Below are positions 13,175 to 18,577 of a stretch of 18,577 nucleotides of DNA, one piece after another; positions within the stretch are counted from its first letter, which is position 1, and each line of letters begins with the position of its first letter. The position numbers and the translations under genes are program-made. The notes under the pieces were generated by a model. It ran no database searches and was not told the origin of the DNA. It saw nothing but the letters and a program-made list of their open reading frames with translations. The stretch covers positions 1-18,577 of the forward strand of contig OMUE01000031.1 in the NCBI GenBank assembly GCA_900314165.1. The letters run 5' to 3'. Source of the stretch: an uncultured Acidaminococcus sp. Lineage in GTDB: Bacteria > Bacillota_C > Negativicutes > Acidaminococcales > Acidaminococcaceae.

Positions 13175-16100
13175 ATGAAGAAGTGGAGGTCCCAGAAGAA
13201 AAACCGCCGCCTGGCGCTGCTCATCGCCGGCACGCTCAGCCTGACGGCTGCATTCTCGGTCTGCCCCCCCTCCGTGGACATGCGTATTGCCGGAGTGGAA
13301 ATCTGCAGCAGCATCGCGTATGCTGAGACAGTTGAGGACGGATACACGGCGGTGAAGGCTTCGGCGCTGAGTAGTCAGTCATTCACTGCGGGTCAGAGCT
13401 ACAAAGTAGTCACCGATAGCGGCACGGAGCTTGCCACGTTCACGGCGATGGATATATATAAAACGTCGTGGGAGAAGAGCGAACCGCTGAACCTCACCTA
13501 TACGCCGTCCAGCGATGGAACAACGAACGGGACGATTACCGTAACGCGTGGCTGCCTCAAAGACCTGACGGTTTTCGACAAAACGACCGTAACGACCACG
13601 GAGGACGCAGGGGGGTTAATAGACGATAAGAATATGACGGTTCAAACCGGCGTCTCTGGGGATGTCAAGCTCACCGGCGGCAGTGCAACCTATGCCTATC
13701 CGATCACCACCAATGCGCAGACGGGTGAGAAAAAGACAATCTCTGTAGCGACGGCGGCGGACAGCACGGGAACCGTAACGTATCACGATGCAAGCGGCCT
13801 AACAATCACCGGTACAGACGACGCGAAGCTCTCTGAATTTAGTTACTACGGAAATAACGAAATCCACCTTTCCGGCACGTTGGATATCAGCAAAGTCTCC
13901 ATTAACAATGAGCTGTTGTTGGATGCTGGCTCCACCATCACGGCGGGCGGAGGGATCACGATCACGGTTCCTAGTACGGCCGATGGTGGAGGTAGTGGCG
14001 GGAAAATTTATTATCATAAAGACACGAAGACGGTTGACCTCCACTGGTTAGGAACGTATGACGAAATCACGATAACGAGGGACGGCAAGCTCGATATTAA
14101 AAAGGGTGCAGGCGTCACGATAAAGAACCTCATCTACACGTCTGCTGATCTCAATGTACAAAACATCGAGGCGGGGGAAAACCTCACAGTGAAGACGATC
14201 ACGGCGACAGACCACCTTACCGTGGGGGATACCCTCACGGCGGAAAATGTCCATGTGACGGGCTCTGGTCCCTTCACGGCTGGCACCATCAAGGCAACGG
14301 GTGACGTCGACACACGGTGGAGCGATGTGATTGTGGAGAAGGGCATCACGGCGAACAATGTCGTCTCGACGTACAACTCCATCCAGGCGGGCTTCATCGA
14401 AGCAAAAGGCAACGTCTCTGCGTGTCAGAACCTCACGGCAACGGACGGCGACATCACAGCAAACGGCAACGTCTCTGCGGATAGGGGGAACATTAAGGCA
14501 GAAAACGGCAACATCAAAGCGAGCACGGTCTCCGCAGGCAAGGACATTTCGGCCAAAAGCATCGAAGCAACGGGCGGCGCCGTCACTGCAGGCGGAAACC
14601 TCACGGCAACCGGCGGCGACATCACCGCAGCGGGCGCCGTCTCTGCGGATGGGAACCTTTCGGCAAACAATATCACAGCGAGTGCGGTCTCTGCTGGCAA
14701 GGACCTTACGGCAAACGGGGACATTACCGCAACGGACGGTGCCGTCACTGCAGGTGGAAACCTTACAGCTAACGATATCACGGCAAAAGACGCGGTCACT
14801 GCGGGTGGAGATCTCACGGCAGACAATGTCACGGCAAAGGACGTCACAGGAAAAACTATCGATGCCGCCTCCATCAATGCAACGGGCAATGTTTCTGCGA
14901 AAGATAGTGTTACAGTGACGGACAACCTCACGGCAAAGGATGTCACAGGAAAAACTATCGATGCCGCCTCCATCAATGCAACAGGCAAGGTTTCCGCAGA
15001 TGAAAGCGTGAATGTGACGGGGAACCTCAAGGCAGATACTGTCACCGCGGGAACTACCCTCACAGCCGGATCCATCACGGCAACAGGCAAAGTCTCTGCG
15101 GATGAGAGTGTTACGACGAAAGACAATCTCACAGCGAATGAGGTCACGGCCAAAGACATCACGGCCAGTTCCATCACAAATTCGGGTACGATCACTGCGA
15201 CGGATACGGTGAAGGTAACCAATAACCTCGAAGCAAAAGATGTCACAGGCAAAACCATATCGGCGGACACTATCACGGCAACGGGCAACGTCACGGCGGA
15301 TGAGAGCGTGAAAGCAACCAATATCACAGCTGATACGGTCAAGGCGGACGAGATTGCTGCGACGAAAAACCTCACGGCAAACGAAGCCACGGCAAACGTC
15401 ATCACGGCGGACTCTATCATAAACTCGGGAAAGATCACTGCGAGTGAGAATGTTACGGTGACCAATACCCTCGAGGCGAATGAAGTCACGGGCAAAACTA
15501 TCGATGCCGGCTCCATTACAGCAACAGGCACGATCCATGCGGATGAAGCCGTTAAGGTGACGGATAACCTCACAGCTGATACTGTCGATGCGGGAAGTAC
15601 CCTTACAGCCGGATCCATCACGGCAACAGGCAATGTTTCTGCGAAAGATAGTGTTACAGTGACGGACAACCTCACGGCGAAGGATGTCACGGGCAAAACT
15701 ATCGACGCCGGCTCCATCAATGCAACAGGCAAAGTCTCTGCGGAAGAGAGTGTTACGGCGAAAGACAATCTCACAGCAAATGAGGTCACGGCCAAAGACA
15801 TCACGGCCGGTTCCATTACAAACTCGGGTACGATCAAAGCGACGGATACGGTGAAGGTAACCAATAATCTCGAAGCAAAGGACGTTTCGGGGAAAACTAT
15901 CACAGCCGGCTCCATCAATGCAACAGGCAAAGTCTCTGCGGAAGAAAATATAACGGCTCAGAACGGCAGCATCGAGGCAAAAGAAGTCTCGGGCAAAGTC
16001 ATTACTGCTGCTGACTCCATCAAAGCGGATACAGTCTCTGCAAGCGAGAGCGTGTCCGCAAACAAGAATATCGAGGCAAACGACATCACAGCGGGCACGG

Positions 16101-18277
16101 TTTCTGCGGATGAGATTACAGCGGCCAACAACATCGAGGCGGATGAAGTCACGGGAAGAGTGATCACGGCCGATTCCATCAAAGCGGATACAGTCACTGC
16201 AGGCGAGAGTGTTACCGCAAACAAGAAAATCGAGGCAAACGACATCACGGCGAAGACTGTTTCTGCAGATGAAATTACAGCGGCCAACAACATCGAGGCA
16301 GATAAAGTCACGGGAAGAGTGATCACGGCCGATTCCATCAAAGCGGATACAGTTTCTGCAGGCGAGAGTGTTACTGCAAACAAGAATATCGAGGCAAATG
16401 ACGTCACAGCGGGCACAGTCTCTGCGGGTGAAACTATTTCCGCAAATAGCATCAAGGCGGACACCGTCTCTGCAGGCGGGGATCTCACGGCAAAAGACAT
16501 CGCCGCTACGGGTGCAGTCACTTCGGGCGGAAACCTTACGGCAAACACTGTCACGGCGGACTCGGTCTATGCGGTGGGGAATGTGAAGGCAGCAAGCATT
16601 ACGGCGGACAGCGTTGAGGGGGAAACCATCGAAGTGGATTCCCTCAAAGCAAACAAGATCACCGTGGGCGAGCTGACGACGCAGGATGACGTCACAGCAA
16701 AGACATTCTCTACACGCAGGGATCTTACGGCAAACAATATCACCGTAGACACGGTCTCTGCAGGCGGAAACCTTACGGCGAACGACATTACGGCAAAGGA
16801 CAAAGTCTCTGCCGGTAAGAATATGACGGCAAATGACATCAAAGCAGATACAGTTTCTGCGGGTAAAAATATTACGGCAAACAGCATCACGGCGGGTACG
16901 GTCTCTGCAGGTGAGAGCGTTCATGTGAAGGATACGCTTTCTGTTACCAAGTCGCTGAATGCACCTGAAATCACGGCCGGGACCTTCATCCTTCCCCAAG
17001 GGGCAACGGCGAATGGCAATGTCGCTACGGATGCGCTCTGGGTCGATTCCAAGGCTGTTGTAAATAATAAAGATACGAACATCAAGGTCAAAACCAATAC
17101 CGCCAGCAAGGTCAATATCGAGGATGCGGACGGCGTTAAAATCAAGAATCAAGCGACGCTTGCAGCCATTGCGGCGGCTGTCGGCCTCGGGGCGGACAGC
17201 TATCTCTCCAGGATGACGGAAGACGGAATACCGGTAGCGATTGCCAAAGTCGCCACGGTAAATCCCTTTACAGATCAGCTCTGGGATTACGCGGATCTGG
17301 AGGAAGCCGGCCTCTCGAGCGAGCGGCTGGCGGCAGAGAAAGCGAAACTTGCGCAGGCGTACCGTGCGAGCCAGCCGGTGCGCAGGCTCGTCAACGCTAC
17401 GGCAAATACCGGCGCGGCGACGACGCAGGCCATGACGAGCATCTTCACCAGCGGCGTGACGACGCGGACAGCCGAGCTGCGCTCGGGTGCTCCGGCCTCG
17501 GCTGCCATCGATAAGGACGACAAGGACGTGAAGGTCAGCAGCATCTGGGTTTCCACCAAAGGCGGCAAGACGAAAATGGATGGCGGCGACTATGCGGACA
17601 CCAACGTCCACCTCACGGGCTACCAGGCTGGCTATGACTTTAAGCTCAGCAACGCAGATTACCTGGGCTTCTACCTGGGTACCGCTAATGGCTATGCGCG
17701 GACCGATGGTTCCTACGGCAAGCGCGTCGACATCAAAAATGCGCTGAGCTACGGCATCTACGGCACCCATGCATTCGGCCGCGGCCGCTACCTGGACTAC
17801 ATAGTGCACGGCGGCAAGTTCGAGAACAGGATTGACGGCTTCGATCGGTGGGATACGAAGAGCTATGGCGGCGTCCTCACCTACGGCAGACAGATCCGCA
17901 CGTCCGATAAGCTGACGCTGGATCCGTACCTCCGCTTCAAGTACGACCGCATCAAGATGGACGACCGGACGATTGCAGGCAACAAGATTACGACGGACGA
18001 CGAGAATGCCTTTTCCATGAAGCTTGGCCTGAACGCCTTCACGAATGCCGGCCTCTACGGCGGCATCGCCTACAGCCGCGGCCTCTCCGGCGATCTCTCC
18101 TCCTACGTCAATTCCATCGCCATGCCCTCTTCGGACTTCGATGACAATGTCTACTACCTGAACGTGGGCTACAAAGGGCTATTGAGTAAAAACGTGCTGT
18201 TCAATGTGAACTACGAGCGGATGTTCGGCGACTATCGCGGCTGGACCGCTGAAGCCCGCCTGGACTTCCGGTTCTGA
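13175..18277 (+). CDS. Giant autotransporter adhesin-like protein (type Va)
   Basis: A 1700-residue surface protein. The N terminus is very basic with a hydrophobic core (about 13-29) and a likely late cleavage near AYA before ETVEDG (about residue 50). Residues 50-330 are a Thr/Ser-rich beta region. Residues 330-1265 form a repetitive solenoid made of motifs such as NLTAKDVTGKTI and SVTANKNIEA. Hydrophobic residues fall every 5 or 6 positions, and the region is rich in Ala, Thr, Asp and Lys with almost no aromatic residues or Cys. A helical, Ala-rich linker follows (about 1320-1440). The C-terminal autotransporter barrel spans about 1450-1700, with alternating beta strands and terminal Phe (ARLDFRF). 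The barrel should insert in the outer membrane and export the passenger; adhesion or cell-cell contact is the usual role and is inferred here. GGGAGG at 13162-13167 sets the start. Leu is often CTC here while neighbours prefer CTG, so acquisition by transfer is possible. Confidence 0.9.
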   Translation: MKKWRSQKKNRRLALLIAGTLSLTAAFSVCPPSVDMRIAGVEICSSIAYAETVEDGYTAVKASALSSQSFTAGQSYKVVTDSGTELATFTAMDIYKTSWEKSEPLNLTYTPSSDGTTNGTITVTRGCLKDLTVFDKTTVTTTEDAGGLIDDKNMTVQTGVSGDVKLTGGSATYAYPITTNAQTGEKKTISVATAADSTGTVTYHDASGLTITGTDDAKLSEFSYYGNNEIHLSGTLDISKVSINNELLLDAGSTITAGGGITITVPSTADGGGSGGKIYYHKDTKTVDLHWLGTYDEITITRDGKLDIKKGAGVTIKNLIYTSADLNVQNIEAGENLTVKTITATDHLTVGDTLTAENVHVTGSGPFTAGTIKATGDVDTRWSDVIVEKGITANNVVSTYNSIQAGFIEAKGNVSACQNLTATDGDITANGNVSADRGNIKAENGNIKASTVSAGKDISAKSIEATGGAVTAGGNLTATGGDITAAGAVSADGNLSANNITASAVSAGKDLTANGDITATDGAVTAGGNLTANDITAKDAVTAGGDLTADNVTAKDVTGKTIDAASINATGNVSAKDSVTVTDNLTAKDVTGKTIDAASINATGKVSADESVNVTGNLKADTVTAGTTLTAGSITATGKVSADESVTTKDNLTANEVTAKDITASSITNSGTITATDTVKVTNNLEAKDVTGKTISADTITATGNVTADESVKATNITADTVKADEIAATKNLTANEATANVITADSIINSGKITASENVTVTNTLEANEVTGKTIDAGSITATGTIHADEAVKVTDNLTADTVDAGSTLTAGSITATGNVSAKDSVTVTDNLTAKDVTGKTIDAGSINATGKVSAEESVTAKDNLTANEVTAKDITAGSITNSGTIKATDTVKVTNNLEAKDVSGKTITAGSINATGKVSAEENITAQNGSIEAKEVSGKVITAADSIKADTVSASESVSANKNIEANDITAGTVSADEITAANNIEADEVTGRVITADSIKADTVTAGESVTANKKIEANDITAKTVSADEITAANNIEADKVTGRVITADSIKADTVSAGESVTANKNIEANDVTAGTVSAGETISANSIKADTVSAGGDLTAKDIAATGAVTSGGNLTANTVTADSVYAVGNVKAASITADSVEGETIEVDSLKANKITVGELTTQDDVTAKTFSTRRDLTANNITVDTVSAGGNLTANDITAKDKVSAGKNMTANDIKADTVSAGKNITANSITAGTVSAGESVHVKDTLSVTKSLNAPEITAGTFILPQGATANGNVATDALWVDSKAVVNNKDTNIKVKTNTASKVNIEDADGVKIKNQATLAAIAAAVGLGADSYLSRMTEDGIPVAIAKVATVNPFTDQLWDYADLEEAGLSSERLAAEKAKLAQAYRASQPVRRLVNATANTGAATTQAMTSIFTSGVTTRTAELRSGAPASAAIDKDDKDVKVSSIWVSTKGGKTKMDGGDYADTNVHLTGYQAGYDFKLSNADYLGFYLGTANGYARTDGSYGKRVDIKNALSYGIYGTHAFGRGRYLDYIVHGGKFENRIDGFDRWDTKSYGGVLTYGRQIRTSDKLTLDPYLRFKYDRIKMDDRTIAGNKITTDDENAFSMKLGLNAFTNAGLYGGIAYSRGLSGDLSSYVNSIAMPSSDFDDNVYYLNVGYKGLLSKNVLFNVNYERMFGDYRGWTAEARLDFRF
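14825..15964 (+). repeat. Eleven tandem 33/34-residue solenoid units
   Basis: Residues 551-930 of the autotransporter divide exactly into nine units of 33 residues, two of 34 and one 15-residue insert (380 residues in all). Each 33-residue unit carries hydrophobic residues at steps 5,5,5,6,6,6. Units come in recognisable subtypes (NLTAKDVTGKTIDA, NLTANEVTAKDITA, NLEAKDV), and the later half partly repeats the order of the first. Confidence 0.88.
15971..16450 (+). repeat. Three tandem 53/54-residue solenoid units
   Basis: Residues 933-1092 are one 54- and two 53-residue units. Steps in the 53-residue units are 5,5,5,5,6,6,5,5,5,6; the first unit has one extra residue in its third step. The last two units align at the DNA level with an offset of exactly 159 bp and share long identical runs, pointing to recent duplication. 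Confidence 0.88.
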
Positions 18278-18292
18278 GGAGGCTCAGGATAA

Positions 18293-18371
18293 GCGAAGAG
18301 TGAAGAGCGAAGAGCGAAGAGGCGCCTGCGGCGGGCAAGGAATTGAGACGTTAGACTTTAGACGTTAGAGG
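18293..18371. repeat. 50-bp heptamer/hairpin module (direct copy) plus TTAGACG array
   Basis: Heptamers GYGAAGA and the GGCGCCTGCGGCGGGC hairpin (18293-18342) pair with the reverse copy at 12802-12851. A second heptamer array follows directly: TGAGACG, TTAGACT, TTAGACG, TTAGAGG (18344-18371). A CTAGTGG word comes next. It starts 15 bp after the autotransporter stop. Confidence 0.88.
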
Positions 18372-18421
18372 CTAGTGGCCTGCCGGCCAGCTTGAGTAAG
18401 ATAGAAAAAAGAAAAAAGAAG

Positions 18422-18469
18422 ACCTGTTGTCGGGGATAGATTCTAACCCCGACAACAGGTTCTTTTTTT
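18422..18469 (+). terminator. Terminator of the autotransporter gene
   Basis: A perfect 14-bp stem (18422-18435 with 18447-18460) closes an 11-nt loop and is followed by TTCTTTTTTT. It lies about 145 bp after the stop codon, beyond the repeat modules, so these modules are part of the transcript. Confidence 0.93.
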
Positions 18470-18476
18470 GTAAGTC

Positions 18477-18521
18477 CGCCCTCGCTTCAGCGGGGGCGGG
18501 GGACCGGCGCAGCCGGTGGTG
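18477..18521. repeat. G-rich ACCGGC hairpin module
   Basis: A CCGCC...GGCGG outer arm is followed by a GGGGGCGGGGG tract, then ACCGGC-GCA-GCCGGT (18503-18517) and GGTGGG. This is the third copy of the module at 5983-6014 and 9141-9171. Beyond it, to the window end, I see only a small CTCACT...AGTGAG inverted repeat (18554-18571) and no gene. Confidence 0.8.
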
Positions 18522-18577
18522 GGTAAGTGCCCAACAACTTGACGTCCTTCCACCTCACTCCTCTTAGTGAGATACTA

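Noticed and set aside
14425..15930. A second - strand frame of 501 residues in the same repeats
   Set aside because: Its low-complexity Val/Ala/Ser repeats mirror the solenoid; I noticed no convincing start site or independent signal.
14048..17809. A 1253-residue open frame on the - strand opposite the autotransporter
   Set aside because: It is a by-product of the repetitive composition of the + strand gene. Its translation is rich in Cys, Arg and Asp repeats and shows no domain, and the + strand frame has a signal peptide, a barrel and a ribosome binding site.

Overview
The window reads as chromosomal DNA of a diderm Firmicute. The housekeeping genes (trkA-trkH, rsmD-coaD, tRNA-Pro) and strong Shine-Dalgarno sites look Firmicute-like. 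A 1700-residue type V autotransporter with a C-terminal outer-membrane barrel requires an outer membrane. Together these suggest the class Negativicutes; an Acidaminococcaceae- or Selenomonadaceae-type genome is my best guess, and the genus is not proven. All protein genes and the tRNA are on the + strand.

Layout: (1) 1-870: tandem repeats, a six-TM protein resembling an ECF-transporter S component, then a long inverted pair of 7-bp repeats. (2) 870-3689: trkA-trkH potassium uptake operon. (3) 3690-3992: a double-hairpin repeat, a strong terminator and a promoter. (4) 3993-5392: a zinc-ribbon membrane protein overlapping a VanZ-family protein by 4 bp. (5) 5359-5854: a second inverted heptamer pair and a small unknown gene. 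(6) 5855-10889: two paralogous DUF4127 envelope proteins flanking an M20 amidohydrolase of AbgA type, separated by dense repeat mosaics. (7) 10878-12784: tRNA-Pro(CGG) with a perfect promoter and its own terminator, rsmD, coaD, a coiled-coil protein, terminator. (8) 12785-18577: repeat-rich spacer, giant autotransporter, terminator and more repeats.

The most unusual structure is not a gene. Many of the spacers are built from short modules. These include 7-bp tandem arrays (YAGAYGW, GAAGAGY, CCCTAAT), 8-bp arrays (GGCTAGTG, CGTATGCA), mini-hairpins with loops of about 3 nt, and a G-rich ACCGGC...GCCGGT hairpin. Arrays start at or inside the 3' ends of genes, and in three genes the stop codon lies in or spans array units. 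Two arrays form long inverted pairs, and a near-identical 50-bp module sits in opposite orientation on either side of the autotransporter. The heptamer arrays resemble in form the short tandemly repeated repetitive (STRR) sequences described in cyanobacteria.

The autotransporter passenger is a second highlight. Its hydrophobic residues fall at 5- and 6-residue steps, giving eleven tandem 33/34-residue units followed by three 53/54-residue units. This predicts a long solenoid displayed on the cell surface.
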